Source of the DNA: Phytoactinopolyspora limicola
GTDB taxonomy: Bacteria > Actinomycetota > Actinomycetes > Jiangellales > Jiangellaceae
Direction of reading: 5' to 3'
Assembly: GCF_011320225.1 (NCBI RefSeq)
Contig: NZ_JAAOEN010000004.1
Location: 124,001 to 188,000, forward strand
Length of the DNA: 64,000 nucleotides
The notes under the pieces were generated by a model. That model was not told where the DNA came from, did not search any database, and saw only the letters and a list, made by a program, of their open reading frames with translations. This document shows, piece after piece, positions 1 through 8,746 of this stretch (position 1 is its first letter; every line of letters begins with the position of its first letter). The position numbers and the translations under genes were made by a program.

Positions 1-1231
1 AGATCGGGTCCATCAGCCTGGTCAGCAACTTGGCGAAGGTGGTTTTGCCCGAGCCGGTCTCGCCCACGACGGCCACCCGGGTGCCTGGCGAGATATCGAC
101 GTTGACGTCGTCCAGCACCACTGGTCCGTCGGGGTAGGCGTAGGCCACCGACTCGAACCGGACGTCGATGGGGCCACGCGCCAGCTCCTGCCCGCCGGGG
201 CCGGGGTCGGCGATGTCGGCGGGTGTGTCGAGCACACCGAGCACCCGCCGCCAACCGGCGATCGCGTTCTGCGCCTCGCTGAGCACCTCGGTTCCGACCT
301 GGACCGGTGCGACGAACAACGTGACCAGGAAGATGAACGCGAGCAGGCCGCCCAGCGTGATGTCGCCGGCGATGCCGAGGTAGACGCCGACGACGATCAC
401 CGCGGCGTTCGCGAGGCCAGCCACCACCTCGCCGGTGGAGAACGTCATCGCCGCCAGCCGCTGCGCCTTCGTGGCCGCGACACGGTGTTGCTCGACCGCG
501 TGGTCGATCCGCTCCTGGGTGCGCGTCTCGACGGCGTAGGCCCGCACTGCCTGGGCGCCTACCACCGACTCGGAGATGGCACCGAGCATGACGCCGACCC
601 GCTCCCGCACCACCATGAACGCCGCCGACAGCCTCCGCTGAAACCACCGCAGCGCGACGAAGAACGGCAGGAACGTGATCCAGACCAGCAACGTCAACTG
701 CCACGAGTAGATCGCCATGATCACCGTGGCGATCACCAGCTGCCCCATGCTGACCAGCAGGAACAATCCGCCCCACTGGACGAACTGGGAGATCGTGTCG
801 ACGTCGGTGGTCACCCGGGCCACCAACGCGCCGCGCCGCTCGGTGTTCTGCGTCAGCACCGAGAGGTCGTGGACGTGCCGGAAACCCTTGGTGCGCAGCG
901 TCGCCAGCCCGGACTCGCTGGCCCGGAAGATCCGGAGGTTCATCAGGTAGGCCGCCCCGATGGTGACCATGATGCCGACCGCGGCTAGCAGGCACATCCA
1001 GCGCACGTAGGCGAGGTCGGGCCCGCCGGGTGCGTTCAGTCCACGATCGATGGTCTGCTGGACCGCGACGGGGACGATCACCCGTCCGGCGGTGGCGATC
1101 ACCGCGATCCCCAGCGTCAGTGGCAGACCTTGGCGCATCTCCGGAGACAGCGACAGGCCTCGCCGGATGGTCCGCATCGCGCCGTCGAGCCTGGTGTCGC
1201 CCAGCCGGGACGACGTTCCCGTCGTGCTCAC
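1..1231 (-). CDS. ABC exporter half-transporter (TMD-NBD), 3' end outside window
   Basis: Type IV (B-family) ABC exporter subunit, of which about 410 residues are visible. The N-terminal two thirds is a hydrophobic six-helix transmembrane domain. It is followed by the start of a nucleotide-binding domain with Walker A GETGSGKTT close to the window edge; signature, Walker B and H-loop lie outside. I chose the GTG start because it overlaps the TGA of the upstream exporter gene as GTGA, which indicates translational coupling. Together the two genes should form a heterodimeric exporter in the cytoplasmic membrane, exporting drugs, lipids or peptides. The substrate cannot be told. The fold is clear; the function is inferred from family and pairing. 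Confidence 0.9.
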   Translation of the reverse strand, partial: MSTTGTSSRLGDTRLDGAMRTIRRGLSLSPEMRQGLPLTLGIAVIATAGRVIVPVAVQQTIDRGLNAPGGPDLAYVRWMCLLAAVGIMVTIGAAYLMNLRIFRASESGLATLRTKGFRHVHDLSVLTQNTERRGALVARVTTDVDTISQFVQWGGLFLLVSMGQLVIATVIMAIYSWQLTLLVWITFLPFFVALRWFQRRLSAAFMVVRERVGVMLGAISESVVGAQAVRAYAVETRTQERIDHAVEQHRVAATKAQRLAAMTFSTGEVVAGLANAAVIVVGVYLGIAGDITLGGLLAFIFLVTLFVAPVQVGTEVLSEAQNAIAGWRRVLGVLDTPADIADPGPGGQELARGPIDVRFESVAYAYPDGPVVLDDVNVDISPGTRVAVVGETGSGKTTFAKLLTRLMDPI

Positions 1232-3201
1232 GACACCTCACCTTGGTCGCCGTCGCCGTCCATCGCGGCCCGCTCCGCGGCATCGCGTTCATACGCGGTG
1301 ATCAGCCGCTCGTAACCCGCCGCCGCGACCATGAGTTCGTCGTGGCTTCCGCGGGCCGCCACCCGGCCGCCTTCGATGTAAGCGACCTCGTCGGCCAACG
1401 CGATCGTGGCCCGCCGGTAGGCCACGACCAGCACCGTCGACGGCAGTCCGGCGGCCCGCAGGCCGGCCAGGATGCGCCGCTCCACCTCGGGGTCGACGGC
1501 GCTCGTGGCGTCGTCGAGCACCAACAGCCGCGGTTTGCGGACCAAAGCCCGGGCAAGAGCCAGCCGCTGGCGTTGCCCTCCGGACAGCGTAGATCCCCGC
1601 TCGCCGACCGGGGCATCGAGGCCGCCGTCGAGCTCACGGACGAACTGATCGCCCTGGGCCAGCTCGAGCGCCGCCCAGACGTCGTCGTCGGGCACGTCAC
1701 GGCCGAGGGTGATGTTGTCTCGGATGGTGTCCTCGAAGACAAACGGCTGCTGGAAGACCAGCGCCACCGACTCGGAAATCTCGCCGCGGCGCAACTCCCG
1801 GAGGTCGGCGCCGTCCAGCAGGACCTGGCCGTCGTCCGGGTCGACCAGCCGGACCAACAGGCTGACCAGTGTGGACTTCCCGGATCCGGTGGGGCCGACG
1901 ACGGCGACGGTACGCCCCGGCGGGACGTCGAGGTGGACGTTGTCGAGCACCGACACCCGCCCGTCGGTGACCGGTCGGCCGGTCACGGCGCGGTGGTGAT
2001 CACCGGTGGGCACGGCATCGCCGCCGGCGGCTGGCAGCGGCCGGGCCGCGGTGCGCCGACTCACCGTTCGCGCTGGGTTCTCGGCTACCTCGAAGGCGCC
2101 GCGGCCCGCGTCGCTGGCGTAAGTGAAGCTCACGTCACGGACGTCGAGATCGGCGGCGGCAGCGGTGCCCTGAAGCGCACGGTGGCCGTACTCCTGTGCA
2201 CCCGTCGCGTCGAGCACCGCGGCCACCCGCCGCCACCCGACCACGGCCCGGGGCAACTCCCCCAGCACGAAGCCGATGGCCCGGATGGGGAAGGCCGTGA
2301 CGGTGAACAGGTAGGCGACCTGCACGAGTTGACCGGGTTCGAGATCGCCCCCGGCGATCCGGGAGGAGCCGATGAGCAGCACCGTCAGGATGCCCAAGTT
2401 GGGCAACGCCTCCAGCACGGGATCGAATGCGCCGCGGATCCGCCCCACCCCGACATTCGCCTCTCGTAACTCCAGAGCGACCCGGCGGAAACGTTCGGTT
2501 TCGTCAGCCTCGCGGCCCATGGCCTTCACCACCGCCGCGCCGTCGAACGACTCGTGCGCCACCGCGGACAGATCCGCACGCAGCGCCTGCGCCCGAGTAG
2601 CCAGCGGCGAGAGCTTGCGCTGGTAAATGAAATTGATCACCAGGATGGCGGGGAACACCAAGAAGCCCACGAGGGCGAGCAGCGGGTCGACGAGCGTCAT
2701 CGACACCAACGCGATGATCAACATGACGATGACACCGAGCGCGAACGGCAGCGGGGCGATCGGCCAGAACGTCGCCTCGACGTCGGCGTTGGCGTTGGAC
2801 AACAACCGCCCGGCCGGGTGCCGGTGATGCCACGACAACGGCAACCGCAGGTACTGCCGGGTCACCCGGCGCCGGTATCGCGCATTCAGCCGGTACTGCC
2901 CCAGGCCGGCGAAGAAACGTCGGATCACGATACCCGTGGCTTTGAGGATCGCCGTGACCATGATGGCCAGCGCGGCCAGCCCCATGGTGCCGGCGGCGGT
3001 GTCTCCGTCGGCGAAAGCCGGGATGATGACGCGGTCGGTGACCCGGCCGATCACCTCTGCCGCCACCACCGTCATCAGGCCGTACAGGGCGCTGCCGGCG
3101 ATGGAGATACCCAGGATGACCGGCTCGTCGCGCAGCGCCCGTCCGAGGATACGCATACCCTCGCCGAGCGTGGCCCGACGCTCGACTCGACTCTCGCTCA
3201 C
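1228..3201 (-). CDS. ABC exporter half-transporter with degenerate ATPase site
   Basis: A 657-residue TMD-NBD exporter subunit, longer than the usual 580-620. Six membrane helices fill residues of about 25-320. The NBD has Walker A GPTGSGKST, a Q-loop and signature LSGGQRQR, but Walker B is followed by Asp (LVLDDATSAVD, normally DE) and the H-loop His is replaced by Tyr (VVAYRRATI, normally AHR). This fits the non-catalytic half of an asymmetric heterodimeric exporter. About 45 extra Pro/Arg/Ala-rich residues are inserted between the A-loop strand (VSFTYA) and the next strand (VLDNVHL). The gene is first in a two-gene operon with the partial exporter and overlaps it by 4 bp. Confidence 0.93.
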   Translation of the reverse strand: MSESRVERRATLGEGMRILGRALRDEPVILGISIAGSALYGLMTVVAAEVIGRVTDRVIIPAFADGDTAAGTMGLAALAIMVTAILKATGIVIRRFFAGLGQYRLNARYRRRVTRQYLRLPLSWHHRHPAGRLLSNANADVEATFWPIAPLPFALGVIVMLIIALVSMTLVDPLLALVGFLVFPAILVINFIYQRKLSPLATRAQALRADLSAVAHESFDGAAVVKAMGREADETERFRRVALELREANVGVGRIRGAFDPVLEALPNLGILTVLLIGSSRIAGGDLEPGQLVQVAYLFTVTAFPIRAIGFVLGELPRAVVGWRRVAAVLDATGAQEYGHRALQGTAAAADLDVRDVSFTYASDAGRGAFEVAENPARTVSRRTAARPLPAAGGDAVPTGDHHRAVTGRPVTDGRVSVLDNVHLDVPPGRTVAVVGPTGSGKSTLVSLLVRLVDPDDGQVLLDGADLRELRRGEISESVALVFQQPFVFEDTIRDNITLGRDVPDDDVWAALELAQGDQFVRELDGGLDAPVGERGSTLSGGQRQRLALARALVRKPRLLVLDDATSAVDPEVERRILAGLRAAGLPSTVLVVAYRRATIALADEVAYIEGGRVAARGSHDELMVAAAGYERLITAYERDAAERAAMDGDGDQGEVS

Positions 3202-3369
3202 GACCTGCTGCCCTCGTCCTCGAACACCTCAGACCTGAGCAGCGTGACGCGTGCGACGTCAGTAATGCCTGCCCGGGATGACTGTCTCAGCACAGTACCA
3301 ATCCCCGCCGACACCCATGAAACGGGTTTCGTCGATGCGTCACAGCACTGCCGGCAAAAGTCCCACCCC

Positions 3370-3432
3370 GTTGTGCACCTGATCTCCGTTTTGTCACCTG
3401 ATCTTTTCGCCAGGCGCGATCAGGTGCACAAC
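3370..3432. repeat. 15-bp perfect inverted repeat
   Basis: The arms GTTGTGCACCTGATC (3370-3384) and its exact reverse complement (3418-3432) are separated by 33 bp. The right-arm sequence GATCAGGTGCACAAC also occurs in both copies of the neighbouring 121-bp direct repeat, so it is part of the same repeat family. It could be a transcript-end hairpin or a REP-like element. Confidence 0.7.
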
Positions 3433-3550
3433 TGTGGCGACGCTGCTGGTCGCCGCATGGTGGTGTCGTCCGGACTCGTCTCACGATGCGAGCCCGGAAA
3501 AGATCAGGTGCACAACACACGTGTGCGGCACTGATCAATGCATCTGATCG
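3430..3550. repeat. 121-bp direct repeat, copy 1
   Basis: Matches 4113-4233 along its full 121 bp with about three substitutions. It begins with AACTGTGGCGACGCTGCTGG and ends with CAATGCATCTGATCG. No reading frame is maintained, and the internal GATCAGGTGCACAAC repeats the flanking inverted-repeat arm. Confidence 0.85.
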
Positions 3551-3804
3551 TCAGAGCGTGCCACCGCGCCGTCATGCTCGCCGTCCGCGGACGAGCATCA
3601 CCATCAGCACGAGACGCCCGTCATCACGGTGCCGAGCAGCAGCCCCTTTGATCCGGCGCCTGCATCCGGAACCCGATCCGACCACGTTCATCGCGCCTGC
3701 CGTGTCCGTCGCGGACGTCGCGCCCGTCGGCCTCGCCGTCCATTCCGGCGACACCCACCCCTCGGCTGGGCGCAACAAGCTTCCTTACGGCACGCCGTCG
3801 TGTG

Positions 3805-3883
3805 CAGTAAGCCTCCTTGTGGTCGCCTCAGCGACAGTAAGCCTCCTTGTGCCCGGGGCGGATGCCGCAGTGAGCCTCCTTGT
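3805..3883. repeat. three spaced copies of a 16-bp unit
   Basis: Units of CAGTRAGCCTCCTTGT start at 3805, 3835 and 3868, with a more degenerate relative just upstream near 3777. The spacers are short GC-rich self-complementary stretches (for example GGTCGC-CTCA-GCGAC). Read on the minus strand each unit carries AAGGAGG and encodes KEAYC or KEAHC in one frame; the 30 and 33 bp periods keep that frame, but a TGA interrupts it. It may be a decayed repeat peptide or a structured RNA. Confidence 0.6.
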
Positions 3884-3940
3884 TGTGGCCCGGACGGCGA
3901 CACGCTTCCCCGTGCGGTGAGCACCGCGCCGCCATGCCCG

Positions 3941-4012
3941 GCACTCCGCTACCGCCAGATGGTGTTAAGCGCCGGATTCGGGCGCTAACACCATGTGGCG
4001 GTAGCGAAGTGC
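3941..4012. repeat. long stem-loop, CTACCGCCA family, copy 1
   Basis: The arms at 3941-3973 and 3981-4012 pair with two mismatches and one bulge around a 7-nt loop. The core GCTACCGCCA...TGGCGGTAGC is shared with the palindrome at 59846-59919, some 56 kb away. Probably a transcription-terminator-like or REP-like element. Confidence 0.75.
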
Positions 4013-4112
4013 GCGATGTCGCACCAGGATCTGACACCCATCCGGCTCAACTTCGCCATAGCGGGGCCTTCGCGGTCGTCGGCACCCCCGAACGGGTGAC
4101 GGACAGTTCGCC

Positions 4113-4233
4113 AACTGTGGCGACGCTGCTGGTCGCCGCGTGGTGGTGTCGTCCGAACTCGTCTCACGATGCGAAGCCGGAAAAGATCAGGTGCACAACA
4201 CACGTGTGCGGCACTGATCAATGCATCTGATCG
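4113..4233. repeat. 121-bp direct repeat, copy 2
   Basis: Second copy of the element at 3430-3550, in the same orientation, 683 bp downstream. It differs at only a few positions (for example GCCGCG versus GCCGCA), which suggests a recent local duplication. Confidence 0.85.
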
Positions 4234-4436
4234 CTGAGCGGAACGGCCAAGACCGCGCGACTGGGTGGCGCGGCACGGTGAGCGCCGGCCCCTGGTGCGC
4301 TGAGCGCCGGCAGCCGCGTCCACTATGCCGCCTTTGTGGAAGCCGTCAACGCACCATGGCGCGCCGCAGCGGTCGAGGGACTCAGAGCACACGGCGAACA
4401 CCCAGCGAGCCACCCACGTGGAACCTCGCCGCGAGG

Positions 4437-5195
4437 TTAGCGGCGCACGGTTTGTCCCGCGGCGGCCAACGCGCCCTTCACCTCGGAGATCCGCAGCTCA
4501 CCGAAGTGGAAGACACTCGCCGCCAACACCGCGTCAGCTCCGGCTTCGACCGCCGGGGCGAAATGGCCGACCTGCCCGGCTCCCCCGCTGGCGATCACCG
4601 GGACATCGACGACGGCACGCACCGAGGCGATCATCTGCAGGTCGTATCCGTCTTTGGTGCCGTCGGCGTCCATCGAGTTGAGCAGGATCTCCCCCGCTCC
4701 GGCGGCCGCGGCCTGGCGGGCCCACTCCACGGCGTCGATACCCGTGCCGCGCCGCCCGCCGTGGGTGGTCACCTCGAAGCCGGATTCGGTGTCGCCACCT
4801 CGGCGCGCGTCCACCGACAAGACCAGCACCTGAGCGCCGAACCGGTCGGCGATCTCGCCGATCAGCGACGGACGCGCCACAGCTCCGGTGTTGACACCAA
4901 CCTTGTCCGCACCCGCCCGCAGCAGCCGGTCGACGTCGTCCACCGACCGTACCCCGCCCCCGACGGTCAGCGGGATGAACACTTCTTCGGCGGTGCGGGA
5001 CACGACGTCGTACACGGTCGAGCGGTCGTCGCTGGATGCGGTGATGTCGAGGAAGGTCAGCTCGTCGGCGCCTTCCGCGCCATACGCGGCGGCGAGTTCG
5101 ACGGGATCGCCAGCGTCGCGCAGGTCGGTGAAGTTGACGCCTTTGACCACCCGGCCGGCGTCGACGTCGAGGCACGGGATGACCCGCACCGCCAC
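4437..5195 (-). CDS. hisF: imidazole glycerol phosphate synthase cyclase subunit HisF
   Basis: The cyclase half of IGP synthase: it uses ammonia delivered by HisH to convert PRFAR to imidazole glycerol phosphate plus AICAR. It is a 252-residue TIM barrel of normal length, starting [20 protein letters not shown] with the catalytic Asp in PCLDV. A second conserved acid lies in VLSVDARR, and phosphate-binding glycines in VGGGVRS and IASGGAG. I chose the GTG start because homologues begin at this point; upstream in-frame extension would run through the 58-bp palindrome. It is last in the minus-strand his gene run, 109 bp downstream of hisA. Confidence 0.97.
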   Translation of the reverse strand: MAVRVIPCLDVDAGRVVKGVNFTDLRDAGDPVELAAAYGAEGADELTFLDITASSDDRSTVYDVVSRTAEEVFIPLTVGGGVRSVDDVDRLLRAGADKVGVNTGAVARPSLIGEIADRFGAQVLVLSVDARRGGDTESGFEVTTHGGRRGTGIDAVEWARQAAAAGAGEILLNSMDADGTKDGYDLQMIASVRAVVDVPVIASGGAGQVGHFAPAVEAGADAVLAASVFHFGELRISEVKGALAAAGQTVRR

Positions 5196-5205
5196 TCCCC
5201 CACTC

Positions 5206-5263
5206 CCCGTGATCATTGGCTTTTCACCACCGAATTCGGTGGTGAAAAGCCAATGATCACGGG
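5206..5263. repeat. 58-bp perfect palindrome between hisA and hisF
   Basis: The two 29-bp arms are exactly complementary with no loop, centred on GAATTC at 5232-5237 and running outward through GGTGGTGAAAAGCCAATGAT. On its right it is followed immediately by a run of GGGGGC/GGGGGT units (about 5261-5300). It begins 11 bp upstream of the hisF start, so in mRNA it would form a very stable hairpin just ahead of the ribosome-binding site. Confidence 0.9.
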
Positions 5264-5304
5264 AGCGGGGGCGGGGGCGGGGGTGGGGGTGGGGTTGGGG
5301 TTGG

Positions 5305-6033
5305 TCACGAGGCGATCTCCAGGGCTTGCTCCAGGGTGAACGCACCCGCGTAGAGCGCCTTGCCCACGATGGCACCCTCCACCCCTACCGGGACCAACGC
5401 ACGGAGGGCGGCGATGTCGTCCAGGCTCGAGACGCCGCCGCTGGCCACCACGGGCCGGTCGGTGCGCTCGCACACCGACCGCAGTAGGTCGAGGTTGGGG
5501 CCACGCAGGGTGCCGTCCTTGGTGACATCGGTGACGACGTATCGTGCACATCCGTCGGCGTCGAGCCGCGCCAGCACCTCCCACAGGTCGCCGCCCTCCC
5601 GGGTCCAGCCGCGGGCCGCCAGCGTGGTGCCACGTACGTCGAGCCCCACCGCGATGCGGTCGCCGTGGCGCGCGATCGCACTCGCCGTCCAGTCCGGATT
5701 CTCCAGCGCGGCCGTGCCGAGGTTCACCCTGCGGCAGCCGGTTTTCAGCGCGTTCTCCAGCGATTCGTCGTCGCGGATTCCCCCGGACAACTCCACCGCG
5801 ACGTCGAGCCGGCCGATCACCTCGGCGAGCAGCTCGCGGTTGGAACCACGGCCGAACGCCGCGTCGAGATCCACCAGGTGAATCCACTCGGCACCTGCCG
5901 ACTGCCAGGCCAGCGCCGCATCTACGGGTGCGCCGTAGGCCGTCTCGGTGCCGGCCTCACCCTGAACCAGGCGCACCGCCTGCCCATCCGCGACGTCTAC
6001 CGCCGGCAACAGCTCCAGCCGATCGTCAGCCAT
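5305..6033 (-). CDS. priA: phosphoribosyl isomerase HisA/PriA
   Basis: A (beta/alpha)8 isomerase converting ProFAR to PRFAR in histidine synthesis. In actinobacteria the same protein (PriA) commonly also does the TrpF step of tryptophan synthesis. It is 242 residues, starting [20 protein letters not shown], with catalytic acids in AVDVADG and [10 protein letters not shown] and phosphate-binding loops ELSGGIRD and VASGGVSS. It lies between a methyltransferase gene and hisF. The bifunctional reading rests on lineage knowledge; no separate trpF is visible in this window. Confidence 0.95.
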   Translation of the reverse strand: MADDRLELLPAVDVADGQAVRLVQGEAGTETAYGAPVDAALAWQSAGAEWIHLVDLDAAFGRGSNRELLAEVIGRLDVAVELSGGIRDDESLENALKTGCRRVNLGTAALENPDWTASAIARHGDRIAVGLDVRGTTLAARGWTREGGDLWEVLARLDADGCARYVVTDVTKDGTLRGPNLDLLRSVCERTDRPVVASGGVSSLDDIAALRALVPVGVEGAIVGKALYAGAFTLEQALEIAS

Positions 6034-6121
6034 GTCTACTTCCCCTGCCCATCCGTCGTCTCAACCGCGATCCGTCCGAGGTAACCACCACGGCGCCCCG
6101 CCGCGGATACCCCAACGTCGT

Positions 6122-6871
6122 TCACGCCACCTTCACCGCTCGGAAGCGTAACCGGCGATAGTCAGCCCACCATGCATCGTCTCGCCACAGCTGCGGCCGA
6201 GCCAGCTCGGTGGCGCGACTCAGCACGTCGACCGGCACGTCGGCCAGGACGTCGCGGGCGAACATCTCCAGCCATTTTTCCAGACCGTCCGGTCCGCTGA
6301 GCCGGGTGGGCCGGTCGTAGAAGTCGAGCTGACGGACCTCGAGGCCGGCGTCTTCGAGGATCGCCGCGTACTGCGCCGGGGACGGGAAGTACCAGGGCCA
6401 GCGCCGTTCCGGGAGTCCGGATTCGCGGCAGGCCTGGTCCACCGCCGTGCGGATGGTGGCGACGTTGCCCGTGGCGCCCATCTCGGCGATGAACCGGCCG
6501 CCCATCCGTAGCGCGTCGGACACACACCCGAGCACTTCCACCGGCGCCGGCATCCAGTGCAGCGCCGCGTTCGACACGACCGCGTCCACCGGCTCTTCGA
6601 CGGTGAAGTCGTGTGCGTCGACGACGCGCAGGTCGACGGCGGTACCGAGCCGCTGGCGCGCCGCCTCCACCATGTCGGCGTCGGCGTCCATTCCGATGAC
6701 GGTGGCACCGGTCTCGACCAGCCGGGCGGTGAGATCCCCGGTGCCGCATCCGAGGTCGATGATGGTTTCGCCCGGCTCGGGTTTGAGCCAGTCGAGCAGC
6801 TCTACGCCGTAGGCGGCGACGAAGGCGAAGTCACGGTCATACGCCCGTGCATCCCAGTTGGTCACGTTCAC
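6122..6871 (-). CDS. class I SAM-dependent methyltransferase
   Basis: A 249-residue Rossmann-fold methyltransferase. Motif I is [13 protein letters not shown] at about residue 38, an acidic residue ends strand 2 (GMDADADM), and NAALHWM is a post-motif. The layout resembles trans-aconitate 2-methyltransferase and related small-molecule methylases; the substrate is not deducible. The GTG start overlaps the hisH stop as GTGA, so it is cotranslated with hisH although it has no known part in histidine synthesis. It is followed by an 88-bp gap to hisA. Confidence 0.88.
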   Translation of the reverse strand: MNVTNWDARAYDRDFAFVAAYGVELLDWLKPEPGETIIDLGCGTGDLTARLVETGATVIGMDADADMVEAARQRLGTAVDLRVVDAHDFTVEEPVDAVVSNAALHWMPAPVEVLGCVSDALRMGGRFIAEMGATGNVATIRTAVDQACRESGLPERRWPWYFPSPAQYAAILEDAGLEVRQLDFYDRPTRLSGPDGLEKWLEMFARDVLADVPVDVLSRATELARPQLWRDDAWWADYRRLRFRAVKVA

Positions 6872-7506
6872 ACGCCTTTCACCCAGTTCTGAAGGAAGGT
6901 CAGGCCGGCGTCGCCGGATTTCTCCGGGTGGAACTGGGTGGCCGATAAGGCCCCGTTCTCCACCGCGGAGACGAACCGGTCACCGCCATGTTCTGTCCAG
7001 GTGACCAGGGGCGCACGCAACGCGCTTCCCCCTGGCAGCTCCCAGCGGCGCACCCCGTAGGAGTGCACGAAATAGAAACGCTCTTGCTCGACGCCGGTGA
7101 ACAGGGCGGAACCCGCCGGGACGTCGACGGTGTTCCACCCCATGTGGGGCAAGGGCCTGGCGTGTAGCCGCTCGACGGTACCGGGCCATTCGTCCAGCCC
7201 GGTCGCCTCGGTGCCGTGCTCGACCCCGCGCGCGAACATGATCTGCAGCCCGACGCAGATGCCGAGCACGGGCCGCCCGCCGGCGAGGCGTCGCCCGATC
7301 ACCTGGTCGCCGTGGACCGCACGTACGCCGTCGACGCAGGCGGAGAAGGCCCCCACACCAGGTACGACGAGCCCGTCGGCGTTCTCGGCGGCGGCGCGGT
7401 CGGCGGTCAGTTCGACGGCGGCGCCGACGTGCTCCAGGGCTCGCACGGCCGAGCGGACGTTGCCGAACCCGTAATCGAGGACAACAACCCGACGTGGCGC
7501 GCTCAT
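6868..7506 (-). CDS. hisH: imidazole glycerol phosphate synthase glutaminase subunit HisH
   Basis: Class I glutamine amidotransferase that supplies ammonia to HisF. It is 212 residues, starting [20 protein letters not shown]. The oxyanion strand is VVPGVGAF, the nucleophile Cys lies in [10 protein letters not shown], and the His-Glu of the triad are in TQFHPEKSG. It is separated from hisB by a gene on the opposite strand, so unlike hisB-hisD it needs its own promoter or read-through. Its start lies only 29 bp from the divergent hydrolase start. Confidence 0.97.
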   Translation of the reverse strand: MSAPRRVVVLDYGFGNVRSAVRALEHVGAAVELTADRAAAENADGLVVPGVGAFSACVDGVRAVHGDQVIGRRLAGGRPVLGICVGLQIMFARGVEHGTEATGLDEWPGTVERLHARPLPHMGWNTVDVPAGSALFTGVEQERFYFVHSYGVRRWELPGGSALRAPLVTWTEHGGDRFVSAVENGALSATQFHPEKSGDAGLTFLQNWVKGV

Positions 7507-7535
7507 CTTCTACCTCCGCGTGCCAAACTTGCTCC

Positions 7536-8720
7536 GTGGCAGTGGACGACCCTTCGACGACAACCCGCACGAGCCCCGATCATGACGGTTCCGAGACGGC
7601 GCGCCGCTGGCCCAAGCGGGTGGCGATCGCATCGGCGAGTGTGGTGGTTGTGGTGGTCGCCACCACGGCGGCCGGTGGCTGGTATTACGCCGACGAACTG
7701 CTGCTGGTCGACACCTCGCCGACCGAGTTTCCCATCGAGGTGGTGGAGGTCAGCGACACCAGCGTCACGCTCATCGGCGAGGGCGCCGACCAGCCCGGGC
7801 TGACCGGCCTGGATTGGCCGGGCGGCTACGCGCGCGTCGGCCCCGACATCGAACGGGTCGGCGACACCATCACTCGCAGCCTTATCCCATTCCCTGACGT
7901 GCCCGAGCCCGGCACCATGGTGCGCACCAACTTCTACGCCTACCCGTTGGATTTGGCCAGCTTCCGTAAGGTCAGCGAACTCGACGCCGACGAGATCGTC
8001 TACGACGGTCCGCTGGGCGGCTATCCCGCCACCTACCTGCCTGGTGAGCGAAGCCGGTGGGTCATCCATGTCCACGGTCGCGGCGCCACCCGCGCGGAGG
8101 CGTTCCGGCTGCTGCCGCCCCTGCACGAGGCCGGTTTTCCGCAGCTGGCGATCGCGTACCGCAACGACGACGACGCCCCCGCCGATCCCAACGGCCGATA
8201 CGGTCTCGGCTGGACCGAATCCGACGACGTCGCCGCGGCCATCGACTACGCCCGCGGCCAGGGCGCCGACGACGTCATCCTGGCCGGCTACTCGATGGGC
8301 GGCGCCGTCGTCGGAAACTACCTGCGGGTACACGGCCCCGACGGGGTGGCTGGGGTGATCTACGACTCCCCCGTGCTGTCCTGGTCCGACGTGCTGGCCA
8401 ACGAGTCGCGCAACCGGAATCTGCCGGCGGTGGCCGCGACGATCGCCTCGGGGGTGGTGCGGCTGCGCACCGGGATCAATCTGGGCGCCATGAACCAGGT
8501 GGCCAACGCCGACACGCTGACTCTGCCGGTGTTGTTGTTCCACGGCAGTGGCGACGAGACGGTGCCGGTGTCCTCCTCCGACGCGTTCGCCGACGCCCGG
8601 CCCGACCTGGTCACCTATGTCCGGCTGGACGGAGCCGGCCATGTGCAGGGCTGGAACGTCGACCCGGCCGCGTATGAACAGGCGGCGGCCGAGTTCGCCG
8701 TCACCCTGCCCAACCCGTGA
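7536..8720 (+). CDS. membrane-anchored alpha/beta hydrolase
   Basis: A protein of about 394 residues with a charged N-terminus, one membrane segment (about residues 28-48, AIASASVVVVVVATTAAGG) and an extracytoplasmic alpha/beta hydrolase domain. Ser nucleophile in GYSMGG, Asp in GSGDETVPV and His in GAGHVQGW form the triad. The substrate is unknown. I chose the GTG at 7536 because the longer start at 7494 would overlap hisH; no strong ribosome-binding site is seen for either. It is oriented against the his genes and placed between hisB and hisH. It converges on hisB with 26 bp between stops. Confidence 0.85.
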   Translation: MAVDDPSTTTRTSPDHDGSETARRWPKRVAIASASVVVVVVATTAAGGWYYADELLLVDTSPTEFPIEVVEVSDTSVTLIGEGADQPGLTGLDWPGGYARVGPDIERVGDTITRSLIPFPDVPEPGTMVRTNFYAYPLDLASFRKVSELDADEIVYDGPLGGYPATYLPGERSRWVIHVHGRGATRAEAFRLLPPLHEAGFPQLAIAYRNDDDAPADPNGRYGLGWTESDDVAAAIDYARGQGADDVILAGYSMGGAVVGNYLRVHGPDGVAGVIYDSPVLSWSDVLANESRNRNLPAVAATIASGVVRLRTGINLGAMNQVANADTLTLPVLLFHGSGDETVPVSSSDAFADARPDLVTYVRLDGAGHVQGWNVDPAAYEQAAAEFAVTLPNP

Positions 8721-8746
8721 CCGCTGCGCGCACGGGGCCTCCCGCG

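Larger units (their letters stand above)
3202..4436. other. gene-free repeat-rich intergenic region
   Basis: About 1.2 kb between the exporter pair and hisF with no ORF that looks real on either strand. It holds a 15-bp inverted repeat, two copies of a 121-bp direct repeat, three spaced copies of a 16-bp unit and one long stem-loop, each listed separately. It should contain the promoter of the exporter operon at its left end and the hisF terminator at its right end, but I could not assign either. Confidence 0.6.

Noticed and set aside
1030-2469. 479-residue plus-strand ORF
   Set aside because: Lies opposite the ABC exporter gene and has only low-complexity Arg/Gly/Asp composition.
3688-3924. 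78-residue minus-strand ORF with AQGGLLS repeats
   Set aside because: The repeat comes from the DNA unit and would be read in all frames; no sign of a start.
5206-5263. Insertion sequence end
   Set aside because: No transposase ORF or target duplication nearby; a standalone palindrome explains it better.
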